Assembly (NCBI GenBank): GCA_025454915.1
Contig: JALONN010000002.1
Location: 300,750-364,749 of the forward strand
Length of the DNA: 64,000 nucleotides
Source: Raineya sp.
GTDB taxonomy: Bacteria; Bacteroidota; Bacteroidia; Cytophagales; Thermonemataceae
Reading direction: 5' to 3'
In this document: piece after piece, positions 1 to 10,820 of the stretch
Position numbering within the stretch: position 1 is the first letter of the stretch
How the letters are laid out: each line of letters starts with the position of its first letter
Notes under the pieces: generated by a model
The model's database searches: none
What the model was told of the DNA's origin: nothing
What the model saw: the letters and a program-made list of their open reading frames with translations, nothing else
Made by a program: the position numbers and the translations under genes

Positions 1-108
1 ATAAGCTCCTAATGAAGAGCGTTTTATGCCTAAAAGTTCTGCAAACTCTTCTTGGGTATAATCATGTAATCTTCTAAGATAACGTATATTTTTGCTTACT
101 TGGCTCAT
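1..108 (-). CDS. XRE-family helix-turn-helix regulator (cut by window edge)
   Basis: Reading the minus strand from an ATG at 108 gives 36 residues starting MSQVSKNIRYLRRLHDYTQE and continuing into EEFAELLGIKRSSLGAY. This matches the first helices of a Cro/C1-type (HTH_3) DNA-binding domain: a basic N-terminal helix, then the T-Q-E-E-F/A-x-x-L-G-I-x-R-S-S-L recognition pattern. The reading frame is open to the window edge, so the C-terminal part and any effector domain are outside the window. It lies downstream of gyrB on the same strand and is separated from it by a strong terminator, so it is probably a separate transcript. What it controls cannot be inferred. Confidence 0.75.
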   Translation of the reverse strand, partial: MSQVSKNIRYLRRLHDYTQEEFAELLGIKRSSLGAY

Positions 109-187
109 TGTACTTACTGACTTTGAATGCGAAAGTTAGGAGTTTAGAATTAGATAAAGAAAAGTTAGTGAAAAAAAATCTACAAAC

Positions 188-223
188 AAAAAAGTGTTAG
201 AAATTTCCTTCCAACACTTTTTT
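188..223 (-). terminator. Intrinsic terminator after gyrB
   Basis: An A6 run plus GTGTT at 188-198 pairs with AACAC plus T6 at 213-223. On the minus strand this gives a hairpin followed by a T-run, 20 bases past the gyrB stop. It is symmetric and could act in both directions. Confidence 0.75.
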
Positions 224-243
224 CTCATAATCAGTACTTTATA

Positions 244-2247
<2,004 letters not shown>

Positions 2248-2278
2248 TTATAGGCTTTTAGTACTTATTTTAACTCAA

Positions 2279-2310
2279 CAAAGATACAAAATGATGTAGA
2301 TATAACCAAA
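2279..2310 (-). promoter_or_regulatory. Bacteroidota-type promoter of gyrB
   Basis: On the minus strand, TTTG (2310-2307) is followed after 20 bases by TATCTTTG (2286-2279). This matches the Bacteroidota primary-sigma consensus TTTG-N19-21-TAnnTTTG. The start codon lies 52 bases downstream of the -7 element. Confidence 0.7.
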
Positions 2311-2466
2311 TAGATTTAATAACTATCAGTATTTAATTTTAATGCAAATTTTTGTCAGGAAATAAAAGCTCTAATGTCTATTTTTCTAAATAATCTGTCA
2401 ATAAAGCAGACTTTCTGGTATTGGCATTTATTTTGACGAAATACAAAAAAATAGCAATCTTATTGT

Positions 2467-2474
2467 TATATTTG
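2467..2474 (+). promoter_or_regulatory. -7 promoter element (TATATTTG) of the ECF sigma gene
   Basis: A perfect TAnnTTTG box lies 30 bases before the ATG at 2505. No matching TTTG is seen 19-21 bases upstream, so only the -7 half is supported. The rest of 2227-2504 is AT-rich and holds nothing else recognisable. Confidence 0.45.
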
Positions 2475-2504
2475 CGTTATACCACCAGTTTTTGATTTAG
2501 CATT

Positions 2505-3089
2505 ATGATACCTACTGCATATACAGAAAAAGAGAAAAACATGGTATTCCAGAGTGAGATGCTTCCTCATTTGGACTCTATGTATAATTTTGCTTTTAGG
2601 CTTACGTTGGATGAAGATGATGCCAAAGATTTGGTACAAGATACTTATTTAAAAGCATTTAGATTTATTAATTCTTTTGAAAAAGGAACTAATGCCAAAG
2701 CTTGGTTGTTTAGAATACTAAAAAATAGCTTTATAAACGACTTTAGGAAAAAAAGTAAAGAACCTTCTAAAGTTGATTATCAGGAAGTTGAAACATTTTA
2801 TAATTCAGAAGAATTTGATAATGAAATAGAAGCAACCTCTGATTTGCGTAGTGAATCAGTACAAGATTTAATTGGGGATGAAGTTGCCAATGCCATCAAT
2901 TCTTTAGAAGTAGATTTTAGAATAGCTATTATTTTGTGTGATATAGAAGGCTTTACTTACGAAGAAATGGCAAAAATCCTTGATATCCCAATTGGAACTG
3001 TACGCTCCCGATTACACAGAGCAAGAGGGTTACTAAAAGAAAAATTAAGCAGTTACGCAAAAAAAATGGGTTATTTGCAAAAATCATAA
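2505..3089 (+). CDS. ECF-type RNA polymerase sigma factor
   Basis: A 194-residue sigma-70 family protein of the extracytoplasmic-function type. Region 2 is visible at about 25-90: the DEDDAKDLVQDTYLKAF helix and the W-L-F-R-I-L-K-N-S-F-I-N motif. Region 4 lies at about 125-185 with DIEGFTYEEMAKILDIPIGT and VRSRLHRAR, the -35-reading helix-turn-helix. Regions 1 and 3 are absent, as in ECF factors. An acidic linker of about 35 residues joins the two domains. A second in-frame ATG at 2541 could be the real start. It is followed after 6 bases by a zinc-finger anti-sigma gene, so the two are co-transcribed and co-regulated. The stimulus and target promoters are unknown. Confidence 0.9.
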   Translation: MIPTAYTEKEKNMVFQSEMLPHLDSMYNFAFRLTLDEDDAKDLVQDTYLKAFRFINSFEKGTNAKAWLFRILKNSFINDFRKKSKEPSKVDYQEVETFYNSEEFDNEIEATSDLRSESVQDLIGDEVANAINSLEVDFRIAIILCDIEGFTYEEMAKILDIPIGTVRSRLHRARGLLKEKLSSYAKKMGYLQKS

Positions 3090-3095
3090 ATTACT

Positions 3096-3386
3096 ATGAC
3101 CTCAGATAAGAACTTTCACGAAAAGAACGAAATGAAACAAAGCTCAGACCCCTGCAACTGTTGTTGTTTGGATTCCCTTTATACAATATTGGATGGAGAG
3201 GCGTCAGAAGAAAATACAGAAGAGCTGATGGCTCACATAGAAAAATGTCTGCCTTGTTATCAACAATATGATTTGGAAGTGGCTATTCGAGAGTTACTAC
3301 AAACCAGATTAGCAAAAAAATGCCCGCCTCAAGATTTACTTGATTGTATTCGAGAAAAAATCGCAAGCATCACAATTACTCAATAA
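3096..3386 (+). CDS. Soluble zinc-binding anti-sigma factor (ZAS/zf-HC2 type)
   Basis: A 96-residue protein with the ZAS motif H-x3-C-x2-C (H47, C51, C54) that defines the zinc anti-sigma family. The fourth ligand probably comes from the upstream Cys cluster at 20-24. There is no transmembrane segment, so this is a cytoplasmic anti-sigma factor, unlike RsgI or RseA types. It starts 6 bases after the ECF sigma gene, whose product it most likely sequesters. The Cys-rich N-terminus (C20, C22, C23, C24) makes thiol-redox control possible, as known for RsrA-like members, but that is inference. Transcription ends at the hairpin at 3398-3420. Confidence 0.82.
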   Translation: MTSDKNFHEKNEMKQSSDPCNCCCLDSLYTILDGEASEENTEELMAHIEKCLPCYQQYDLEVAIRELLQTRLAKKCPPQDLLDCIREKIASITITQ

Positions 3387-3397
3387 ACTCAAAATAA

Positions 3398-3421
3398 AAA
3401 AGGAGGCGAAGCCTCCTTTTA
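3398..3421. terminator. Bidirectional terminator between the sigma/anti-sigma operon and lon
   Basis: AAAAGGAGGC (3398-3407) and GCCTCCTTTT (3411-3420) form a perfect 10-bp stem with a GAA loop, flanked by A and T runs on both sides. The lon stop codon (3419-3421) lies inside the element, so one hairpin serves both convergent genes. Confidence 0.85.
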
Positions 3422-5881
3422 CTTTTCTATAATTACACTCAAATCCATAGGCTCCGCCACTTTTTTGGGCAATAAAGCTATTTTTAACACATCCTGAGCT
3501 GTTTTTACATAATGAATTTTCAGCCCTTTTAAATAATGTTCAGGAATATCTAAAATATCTTTCTGGTTTTTATCAGATAAAATAACTTCTTTAATACCTG
3601 CTCGAATAGCTGCTAATATCTTTTCTCTGATTCCGCCAACAGGTAATACTTTGCCTCTTAAGGTTATTTCACCTGTCATAGCTATTTTATCTTTTACTTT
3701 TCTTTGAGTATAAACAGAAGCTAGTGAGGTAAGTAATGTAATACCCGCTGATGGTCCGTCTTTGGGAACTGCTCCCGCTGGTACATGGACATGTAAGTCG
3801 AAATGCTCAAATACCCGATAATCTATTTTTAAATCTTCTGCATGAGCCTTTAAATAAGAAAGTGCTGCTGAAGCAGATTCTTTCATTACATCTCCTAATT
3901 GTCCAGAAATAGTGAGTTTGCCCTTTCCTCTGCTTAAAGAAGATTCAACAAATAAAATCTCACCACCAACAGCAGTCCAAGCAAGCCCTGTTACGATACC
4001 CGCAACATCTTCACTTTGGTACAATTCTTTATCAAAAATAGGAGTTCCTAATAGTTTTTCAACAATTTCGGGGGTTATTTTCTTTTCATATTTTTCTTCA
4101 AGAGCAACAGATTTTGCTATTTTTCTAACAACATTTCCAATTTTTCTCTCTAAAGTTCTAACACCCGACTCCCTTGTGTAATCTTCAATGATTTTCACCA
4201 AAGCCTCATCCGAAATCTGGATATGTGAAGGTTTTAGTCCGTTTTCTTCTCTTTGTTTTTTTACTAAATGTTCTTTAGCTATTTGTAATTTCTCTTGTGT
4301 TGTGTAACCACTAATTTCTATAATTTCCATTCTATCTCTTAATGCAGGATGAATGGTATCAAGAGTATTGGCTGTAGCAATGAACAGGACTTTAGATAAA
4401 TCGTATTCTACTTCCAAGTAGTTATCCAAAAATGTGCTATTTTGTTCAGGGTCAAGAACTTCTAATAATGCAGATGCAGGATCACCTTTGTAATCAGCAC
4501 CTATTTTATCAATTTCATCTAAAATAATTACAGGATTTGATGTTCCAGCTTTTTTGATATTACTGATAAATTTACCAGGCATAGCACCAATGTAGGTTTT
4601 TCTATGTCCTCTTATTTCGGCTTCATCATGTAATCCACCTAAAGACATTCTTACATATTTTCTTCCCAAGGCTTTAGCAATAGAACGTCCTAGAGATGTT
4701 TTTCCTACACCCGGAGGTCCATACAAACACAAAATAGGACCTTTAATATCCTGACGTAATTTAAGAACAGCCAGATATTCTAGAATACGTTCTTTTACTT
4801 TTTCCAAACCATAATGGTCTGCATCTAGTATTTTTTGAGCATTTTGTAAATTTAGATTATCTTCAGAATACTCACTCCAAGGTAAATCTAGTAGCAACTC
4901 AATATAATTGAGAGCAATACCATATTCTGGAGAAGCAGGATTAGAGCGTTGTAATCTAATAAGTTCTCTATCAAAATGTTTTGCTACTGTTTCACTCCAT
5001 TTTTTGGTTTTAGCTTTGGCTTTCAACTCATCTATACGAACACCTCCAACTTCATCACCCAATTCATCTTGTAGTACTTTAAGTTGCTGACGTAAGAAAT
5101 AATCACGCTGTTGTTGCTCCATATCGTTATGAGCCTTACTCTGTATTTCAAACTTGAGTTCAAGCATCTGAACTTCTCTGAGCATTAGCTCCAAAAGTCT
5201 TGTAGAACGTTGCAAACCATGGTCTATTTCTAATAGTTCTTGTTTTTCACCAACTTCTGCATTTAAGTTTGATGCCAGAAAGTGGGTAAGAAAGCTGATA
5301 GCTTCAATATTATCTAAAGCAATTTGAGCTTCTTGGGGGATTTCTGGGTTGAGACGCAAAATTTTAAGTGCTGCATCTTTTAAAGAAGACTTAAGGGCTT
5401 TTACTTCTTTGGTATTTTTTTCAGGAAAATTTTCTTGAAGAGGTTTGATTTTAGCAGTAATATAAGGATCTTCTTTTAAAAATTCTTCAACCTGAAATCT
5501 TGAACGCCCTTGTATAATAATTGTTGCGTTACCATCAGGCATGGTAATCATTTTCAAAATTTGGGCAATGGTACCCACATTATATAGATTGGCAGCAACA
5601 GGTTCATCCTCCTGTGGATTTTTTTGGGCTACCACACCTAAAATTCTATTACCTTTATAAGCTTTTTTTACCAAACGCATAGCTTTTTTACGGCTTACTG
5701 TCACAGGAACTACTACTCCAGGAAATAAAACGGTATTGCGTAAGGGTAAAATACCAAGTTGTTCAGGAAGTTTCTCTCCATTTTCATTCATTTTTTCATC
5801 AAAAAGAGGAAAAATATCAACCCCTCCATTAGTTTCAGTATCAGCAAGTAAAAAAGGTGTATAATTTTTGTAAGAACCCAT
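3419..5881 (-). CDS. lon: ATP-dependent protease Lon
   Basis: Cytoplasmic AAA+ serine protease that degrades damaged and regulatory proteins. The 820 residues show the N-terminal substrate-binding domain ([19 protein letters not shown] near 42), a long coiled-coil region, and an AAA+ module with Walker [10 protein letters not shown] near 388 and Walker [12 protein letters not shown]. The protease domain has the catalytic serine in PKDGPSAG near 711 and the partner lysine in [11 protein letters not shown] near 753. Length is normal for bacterial LonA. The 40-residue extension before the LON domain is typical of Bacteroidota. It stands alone; no HAIR/CIRCE-type heat-shock operator was recognised in 5882-6084. 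Confidence 0.96.
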   Translation of the reverse strand: MGSYKNYTPFLLADTETNGGVDIFPLFDEKMNENGEKLPEQLGILPLRNTVLFPGVVVPVTVSRKKAMRLVKKAYKGNRILGVVAQKNPQEDEPVAANLYNVGTIAQILKMITMPDGNATIIIQGRSRFQVEEFLKEDPYITAKIKPLQENFPEKNTKEVKALKSSLKDAALKILRLNPEIPQEAQIALDNIEAISFLTHFLASNLNAEVGEKQELLEIDHGLQRSTRLLELMLREVQMLELKFEIQSKAHNDMEQQQRDYFLRQQLKVLQDELGDEVGGVRIDELKAKAKTKKWSETVAKHFDRELIRLQRSNPASPEYGIALNYIELLLDLPWSEYSEDNLNLQNAQKILDADHYGLEKVKERILEYLAVLKLRQDIKGPILCLYGPPGVGKTSLGRSIAKALGRKYVRMSLGGLHDEAEIRGHRKTYIGAMPGKFISNIKKAGTSNPVIILDEIDKIGADYKGDPASALLEVLDPEQNSTFLDNYLEVEYDLSKVLFIATANTLDTIHPALRDRMEIIEISGYTTQEKLQIAKEHLVKKQREENGLKPSHIQISDEALVKIIEDYTRESGVRTLERKIGNVVRKIAKSVALEEKYEKKITPEIVEKLLGTPIFDKELYQSEDVAGIVTGLAWTAVGGEILFVESSLSRGKGKLTISGQLGDVMKESASAALSYLKAHAEDLKIDYRVFEHFDLHVHVPAGAVPKDGPSAGITLLTSLASVYTQRKVKDKIAMTGEITLRGKVLPVGGIREKILAAIRAGIKEVILSDKNQKDILDIPEHYLKGLKIHYVKTAQDVLKIALLPKKVAEPMDLSVIIEK

Positions 5882-6084
5882 ATATCTTTTATAAAAAAAT
5901 TACGTATAAGAAAAAATATCGAACACTGTCTTTTTGTCAGTGTCAGTGTAAATACTATAATATATTATATTTTCAGAAAAAATAGCATTATAAATTTTTC
6001 TGAAGCAGGCTGTATGTTTGTTCAAGTGTTGTGCCAAAATTGAAAACTGTAAAAAAGGCAGAATATTGGATTTTTGTGTAAGAT

Positions 6085-6115
6085 TTTGGCTAAAAATAAA
6101 TTTTTTGTACCTTTA
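6085..6115 (+). promoter_or_regulatory. Promoter of the PorE-like gene
   Basis: TTTG (6085-6088), 19 bases, then TACCTTTA (6108-6115), one mismatch from TAnnTTTG. The start codon is 26-35 bases downstream. Confidence 0.6.
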
Positions 6116-6141
6116 CAAATCATAATGTTTTAATTATACCA

Positions 6142-8115
6142 ATGGTATCTATGAGGGCTTTTCTAATAATATTTCTTGTTTTGCTGGTATATGAGCACTC
6201 TTTTGGTCAAATTGATAAAGTCAAATCTCAAGGAGTAATACAAGTAAAAGACCCTATTGTTGCTCGTAATAAAGAGAGTGTTTTCCAATTTAATAACATC
6301 AATAATACCAAATACTATTTGAATGAGTCAGAGTTAAAAACAATTGATAAATATATTAAAAATAGAGATTGGAAGAAAGCATATCCATTACTTTATAATT
6401 ATGTCATGAATTTTGGCGTTGAAAATTTCTATAAAGATGCTGAAAGGATGTGGCAACTTGCCAAAATGATAGAATTGTTGGATGATTTTGAGATTTCAAA
6501 AAGCTTATACCGAACAATCCTAAAACACCATAGAGGGTCAGAAGTGAAAGCCATAGAACTTCATTATGACTCCTTAACTGTCAATCAGAGAGATTATTAT
6601 GTTCCTTTAGAATATTATTATGAATTGGTGGAGTATCGTAAATTGGTAGATACTCTTATTCCTCCTAAAGGCGTATTATTAGAAATGGATTATGCTATCA
6701 ATTCTAAAAAAGCAGATTACGCTCCTACTATTAATATTACTGATAGTATGATGATTTTTAGCTCTAAAAGAAAATATAAAAATGTCATGGCTATTAAAAA
6801 AGATACAAAAGCCAATGAAGATATTTTTTATTCTAAAAAAGAGAATGGTTATTGGAGTGATGCCAAGGAGTTTAAAGGACTAAATACTATGTATAATGAA
6901 GGTTCTGCTCATATCACTAAAGACGGAAAAACTATCTATTTTTCAAGGTGTGACTCACCAAACGATGGATATGGAAACTGTGACTTATATGTTGCTCATA
7001 TGCAAAAGGATAGCTCTTGGATAGTCAAAAACTTAGGACCTAATGTAAATAGTGTTGCATGGGACTCTCATCCTTCTCTTTCAAAAAGTGAAGATACATT
7101 GTTTTTTGCATCAGATAGACTTGGAGGTTTTGGACTCTCAGATATTTATTATACTTACAAACAGAAAGACGGATCTTGGGCAAAACCGAAAAATATGGGT
7201 CCCACCATCAACACACGCCAAAGTGAAGTAAGTCCTTATATGCATCCAAAATATGACTTGTTGTATTTTAGCTCTAATGGACATTTAGTTAATTTGGGAG
7301 GTTTTGATATTTATAAATCTTATAAATATTTATTCAGATGGCAAGAGCCTGTTAATTTAGGTCCTCTAGTGAATAGTACTGATGATGAATATTACTTTGC
7401 TATTGACAGTAAAGCTAAAGATTTATATTATGCAAAAGCCTCTGAAGATGACCCTGAAAACCTAAATCTATATTCTTTTCCTGTACCTATGGAAGCCCAA
7501 CCAACAGCAACAATTGTTTTTAAAGGAAGAGTTGTAGATGCTGAAACAGGAAACCCATTTCAGGGAATAGTATCCATTATAGATTTGGATAATGGTATAG
7601 AAGTAGCTCCTAAATACCTTCGCCCTGATGGCTCATATGAGTTTGACCTTATCAAGAATAATAATTATTTGGTAATTATTACAGGAGATGATTTTTTTAG
7701 AATAGAAAAAAAATTCTTCCTCAAAGAAGATACAGAACTTAATATCAAAGCAGAATCAATCAAATTTAACAAATGGAAGTTTGCTTCTTTAGAGTTTGAT
7801 GGAGGAAGTGCAAAAATTCAAACAAATATGGAGGCAGACCTTATGAAAGTTGTTTATTTCATGGCTGATCATCCAAATATTCGAATCAAAATTAGTGGTC
7901 ATACCGATTCTGATGGAAATGAAGATGCTAATTTAAAGTTATCACAGTCTCGTGCTGATGCTATTAAAGAGTTTATCGTTCAGAAAGGAAAAATATCTCC
8001 AAGTAGAATAGATGCAATAGGTTATGGAAATACCAAACCTATTGTACCTGAGGTCTCTCCAGATGATAAAAAGCTTAATCGAAGAGTAGAATTTGAAATT
8101 TTGATAAAGAAATAA
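6142..8115 (+). CDS. OmpA-family outer-membrane/periplasmic protein with TPR, beta-propeller and CRD domains (PorE-like)
   Basis: A 657-residue exported protein. A signal peptide (MRAFLIIFLVLLVYEHSFGQ) is best read from the ATG at 6151 rather than 6142. Next come a TPR-like helical region (about 50-135), WD40-like PD40 repeats (about 210-430, repeated F-S/A-S-x-R or F-S-S-N blades), a carboxypeptidase-regulatory-like domain (about 460-540), and an OmpA C-terminal peptidoglycan-binding domain (about 545-655, GHTDSDGNEDANLKLSQSRA near 584). This order is the one described for PorE of the type IX secretion system, which links the outer-membrane complex to peptidoglycan. Bacteroidota carry several paralogues with this order, so the T9SS role is likely but not certain. 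It has its own promoter and no other T9SS gene beside it. Confidence 0.7.
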   Translation: MVSMRAFLIIFLVLLVYEHSFGQIDKVKSQGVIQVKDPIVARNKESVFQFNNINNTKYYLNESELKTIDKYIKNRDWKKAYPLLYNYVMNFGVENFYKDAERMWQLAKMIELLDDFEISKSLYRTILKHHRGSEVKAIELHYDSLTVNQRDYYVPLEYYYELVEYRKLVDTLIPPKGVLLEMDYAINSKKADYAPTINITDSMMIFSSKRKYKNVMAIKKDTKANEDIFYSKKENGYWSDAKEFKGLNTMYNEGSAHITKDGKTIYFSRCDSPNDGYGNCDLYVAHMQKDSSWIVKNLGPNVNSVAWDSHPSLSKSEDTLFFASDRLGGFGLSDIYYTYKQKDGSWAKPKNMGPTINTRQSEVSPYMHPKYDLLYFSSNGHLVNLGGFDIYKSYKYLFRWQEPVNLGPLVNSTDDEYYFAIDSKAKDLYYAKASEDDPENLNLYSFPVPMEAQPTATIVFKGRVVDAETGNPFQGIVSIIDLDNGIEVAPKYLRPDGSYEFDLIKNNNYLVIITGDDFFRIEKKFFLKEDTELNIKAESIKFNKWKFASLEFDGGSAKIQTNMEADLMKVVYFMADHPNIRIKISGHTDSDGNEDANLKLSQSRADAIKEFIVQKGKISPSRIDAIGYGNTKPIVPEVSPDDKKLNRRVEFEILIKK

Positions 8116-8121
8116 AACTGA

Positions 8122-8152
8122 TTTGTTTTTTTAGATAGATTTCTTATGTTTG
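8122..8152 (+). promoter_or_regulatory. Bacteroidota-type promoter of gcvH
   Basis: TTTG (8122-8125), exactly 19 bases, then TATGTTTG (8145-8152): both elements match the consensus. The gcvH ATG is 33 bases downstream. Confidence 0.75.
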
Positions 8153-8185
8153 TGCATCTTCTTAAAAAACTAAAATTTTAAAAAT

Positions 8186-8566
8186 ATGGATTTCCCTAAT
8201 GACTTAAAATACTCTAAAGATCACGAGTGGCTACGTTTAGATGGTGACTTTGCATACATAGGTATCAGTGATTTCGCTCAAAAAGAATTAGGTGATATAG
8301 TATATGTAGATATTACAACAGTAGGACAAACCATTGCTGCTCATGAAGTTTTTGGGACAGTAGAAGCTGTAAAAACTGTTTCAGACTTATTTATGCCTGT
8401 AGCTGGCGAAATTGTAGAGTTTAATGACAAACTTTCTGGAAGTCCAGAGTTAGTAAATTCAGACCCTTATGGTGATGGTTGGATGGTAAAAATCAAATTA
8501 TCTGATGCAGGAGAAGTAAGTACCTTAATGGATGCTGATGCCTACAAAACTTTGATAGGGCAATAG
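8186..8566 (+). CDS. gcvH: Glycine cleavage system H protein
   Basis: Lipoyl carrier protein that shuttles the aminomethyl group between the P, T and L proteins of glycine cleavage. At 126 residues it has the family's usual length. The N-terminus [20 protein letters not shown] and the lipoyl-attachment segment [20 protein letters not shown], with acceptor Lys63, are diagnostic, as is the C-terminal [11 protein letters not shown]. It is monocistronic between its own promoter and the terminator at 8588-8619. The other gcv genes are not in the window. A role as a lipoyl relay protein for other dehydrogenases is also possible, since stand-alone gcvH genes can serve lipoate transfer. Confidence 0.95.
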   Translation: MDFPNDLKYSKDHEWLRLDGDFAYIGISDFAQKELGDIVYVDITTVGQTIAAHEVFGTVEAVKTVSDLFMPVAGEIVEFNDKLSGSPELVNSDPYGDGWMVKIKLSDAGEVSTLMDADAYKTLIGQ

Positions 8567-8587
8567 AAAGATAACTATATATTATCA

Positions 8588-8619
8588 AACAAAAAAGGCG
8601 ATTAATCGCCTTTTTTGTT
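8588..8619. terminator. Bidirectional terminator between gcvH and the CxxC protein gene
   Basis: AACAAAAAAGGCGATT and AATCGCCTTTTTTGTT form one uninterrupted palindromic stem (8588-8619), with A/T runs on both flanks, between two convergent genes. Confidence 0.85.
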
Positions 8620-8620
8620 T

Positions 8621-9352
8621 TTATTCTTGCTTAAATGTTGGCATAGGAATATTTGCTGTTCTTTCGGCTTCTTTCTTTCGAATCTCAGCTTCTATCTGTT
8701 CTTTTGTTTTTTTGCCAGTTCCTCCACACTTCGTACAAGGGAGTCTGCCAGTTCCTTCACATTTAGCACATAATCCGGTACCTCTACAAACTCTGCATTT
8801 ACCATCCGTACAATCTGGGCAACCCTCTAAACCTACATTTTTCATCATAGTTCCAGCACAATGAACACATTTTTTATACCCTTTGCATGTAGAACAATGC
8901 CCCTGATAACAATGTAAATCATCACAAGCTCTGTCATGTTTGTATCCTTTACATCTGGTACAAGTACTATCTATTTGAATTGGAGGTGGAACATATTCTC
9001 TTTTCGCTTTAGGAACGGTATCATATCTGACTATGGGCTTTGAAACAGCAACTCTTTCAGTCTTTTTTACTTTATTTTTGGCTGAGTCGTACTTAATAAT
9101 AGGTTTGTAAGTAACTCTTTCATCTTTTTTCTTCTTATTTTTTGTTGTGTCATATTTGATAATAGGCTGAAACTTCACTCTTTCATCCTTTTTATCTTTG
9201 TTTACTTTAGTTTGGCTTGATGTGTTTTTCACAGATTGAGTTTTGTTATCTGCTTTCTGTACATTTTTATCTTGTTGCTTTGTGACCTGTGCTAAAAGTG
9301 TATCCCAGCCCATCATGAACATCAGTAAACACAATAAAAATCTCATTTTCAT
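8621..9352 (-). CDS. Secreted protein with triplicated linker repeat and DnaJ-like CxxC zinc-finger region
   Basis: 243 residues with a signal peptide (MKMRFLLCLLMFMMGWDTLLAQ). A charged low-complexity segment follows, then three tandem copies of a unit of about 21 residues (about 55-120): ERVKFQPIIKYDT, ERVTYKPIIKYDS and ERVAVSKPIVRYDT. The C-terminal half (about 127-220) is packed with CxxC pairs (CTRC, CSTC, CVHC, CPDC, CRVC, CAKC, CTKC), most followed by a Gly (K-G, A-G, R-G-T-G, E-G-T-G, G-G-T-G), as in the DnaJ central zinc-binding domain. There is no J domain. An exported zinc-ribbon protein is unusual, because extracytoplasmic cysteines tend to oxidise. The function is unknown; metal binding or a structural role is inferred. 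Confidence 0.7.
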   Translation of the reverse strand: MKMRFLLCLLMFMMGWDTLLAQVTKQQDKNVQKADNKTQSVKNTSSQTKVNKDKKDERVKFQPIIKYDTTKNKKKKDERVTYKPIIKYDSAKNKVKKTERVAVSKPIVRYDTVPKAKREYVPPPIQIDSTCTRCKGYKHDRACDDLHCYQGHCSTCKGYKKCVHCAGTMMKNVGLEGCPDCTDGKCRVCRGTGLCAKCEGTGRLPCTKCGGTGKKTKEQIEAEIRKKEAERTANIPMPTFKQE

Positions 9353-9409
9353 AATTTTATGAATCTTTAGAATACACTAATTTATAAAAAATATCTGGAA
9401 ATACAACTG

Positions 9410-10786
9410 TTATAATTTCATTTTTTCTTCCCATTGTTGAGCAAATGTTTTTTTAGCCACACGAGGCATTTCCCGTTTCTTTCCCCAAGTTTTGCTAAAA
9501 AAGCGAGTAATAAAATTAGTTTTAGTTTTAGCACTCAACCAATCCATCATTTTTCGGCTAAGCATTCCTTTTTTCCAAAAACTAAAGCCAACTTTTTCAC
9601 TAAAAGTATTATGCCCTTCTTCGATACTCTGTTTTCTATTGAGTAGAAGTAAGTTATGAATATTAATTTTTACTGGACAAACAGAACTACAAGCCCCACA
9701 TAAAGAACTAGCATAACTCAGATGTTTATATTCTTTCATACTGGCAAGATGTGGTGTAATAACTGACCCAATAGGTCCACTGTAGGTAGTATCGTAAGTA
9801 TGCCCTCCGATATTTTTATAAACAGGACAAGCATTCAGGCAAGCACCACAACGAATGCAATTTAAAGCCTCTCTTTTTTCTGGGTCTGCTAAGAGTTTGG
9901 TTCTGCCATTATCCAAAAGAACAACATACATCTCATCAGGACCATCTATTTCATCGAGTTGTCTAGGACCAAAAAATATGGTGTTGTAAACAGTCATTTT
10001 TTGTCCTGTCCCACTTGTAGCAAGTAAATGCCAGAACATATCTAACTGCTCAAGTTTAGGAATTATTTTTTCGATTCCAACAATGGCAATGTGTACTTTT
10101 GGAAATGTTGTACTCATACGAGCATTTCCTTCATTTTCTGTTATGGCAATAGCTCCAGCATCTGCAATAATGAAATTAGCCCCTGTGATGCCAATATCTG
10201 CAGTTACATACTTTTCTCTTAAGATTCTTCTTGCTGTAAGAGTAAGCTCTTGTGCATCATCAGTTGGAGAAATACGAAGTTTTTCAACAAAAAGCTCAGC
10301 AATATCTTTTTTAGACATGTGCATAGCAGGCGTAACGATATGATAAGGTTTTTGCCCTGCCAATTGTACAATATATTCTCCAAGGTCAGTTTCGATGGTT
10401 TCTACAACTTTTTTCTCAAGAAATTCATTCAAATGAATTTCTTCTGTAGTCATAGATTTCGATTTTACAGCCATTTTAGCTTTATGGCGTTCAAAAATTT
10501 GCCAAATGCTTTTCAAGGCAGATTCACTATTTTCTGCCCAGATTACTTTCCCGCCTCTTTTGGTAAAAGCCTCTTCAAAATCTATCAATAACTCATCTAA
10601 ATGAGCTATTGCCTGTGTTTTTAAGAAAGAAGCTCTTTCTCGGGCAAGTTCATGATTACTATATTGTTTTAAGCCTGATTTTACAGCATTGTCGTATTTA
10701 CCAATATTAAAATTAATAGTTTGACGATGCTTCAAATCAAATGCTTTTTGTTCGGCTTTATCTAAAAATATATCTTGAGTTTTCAT
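9410..10786 (-). CDS. lutB: LutB-like iron-sulfur protein (LUD domain, two 4Fe-4S motifs)
   Basis: Cytoplasmic iron-sulfur subunit of the LutABC-type L-lactate oxidation complex. From the ATG at 10786 it has 458 residues. An N-terminal LUD domain (TADIGITGANFIIADAGAIA, ENEGNARMSTTFP) is followed by two ferredoxin-like clusters, CIRCGACLNACPVYKNIGG near 306 and SLCGACSSVCPVKINI near 360. A TTG seven codons upstream (10807) should not be used as the start, because it lies inside the TATATTTG promoter box. LutA and LutC, the usual partners, are not adjacent, so the gene is an orphan here. It follows the mazG-like gene on the same strand with its own promoter element. Confidence 0.88.
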   Translation of the reverse strand: MKTQDIFLDKAEQKAFDLKHRQTINFNIGKYDNAVKSGLKQYSNHELARERASFLKTQAIAHLDELLIDFEEAFTKRGGKVIWAENSESALKSIWQIFERHKAKMAVKSKSMTTEEIHLNEFLEKKVVETIETDLGEYIVQLAGQKPYHIVTPAMHMSKKDIAELFVEKLRISPTDDAQELTLTARRILREKYVTADIGITGANFIIADAGAIAITENEGNARMSTTFPKVHIAIVGIEKIIPKLEQLDMFWHLLATSGTGQKMTVYNTIFFGPRQLDEIDGPDEMYVVLLDNGRTKLLADPEKREALNCIRCGACLNACPVYKNIGGHTYDTTYSGPIGSVITPHLASMKEYKHLSYASSLCGACSSVCPVKINIHNLLLLNRKQSIEEGHNTFSEKVGFSFWKKGMLSRKMMDWLSAKTKTNFITRFFSKTWGKKREMPRVAKKTFAQQWEEKMKL

Positions 10787-10804
10787 GGAGTCCAAATTAG
10801 AACG

Positions 10805-10812
10805 CAAATATA
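10805..10812 (-). promoter_or_regulatory. -7 promoter element (TATATTTG) of lutB
   Basis: A perfect TAnnTTTG box on the minus strand, 18 bases before the lutB ATG at 10786. No clear -33 TTTG is seen. It lies in the short gap after the mazG-like gene and fixes the lutB start downstream of it. Confidence 0.5.
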
Positions 10813-10820
10813 CAAGAAAT

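Noticed and set aside
5930..5969. Repeated GTCAGT words and the palindrome TATAATATATTATA between lon and the PorE-like gene
   Set aside because: Short words in very AT-rich DNA; no known heat-shock operator matches and chance is likely.
10083..10591. Two plus-strand frames inside lutB (86 and 113 residues)
   Set aside because: Antisense to a well-conserved enzyme; composition is that of shadow translation.
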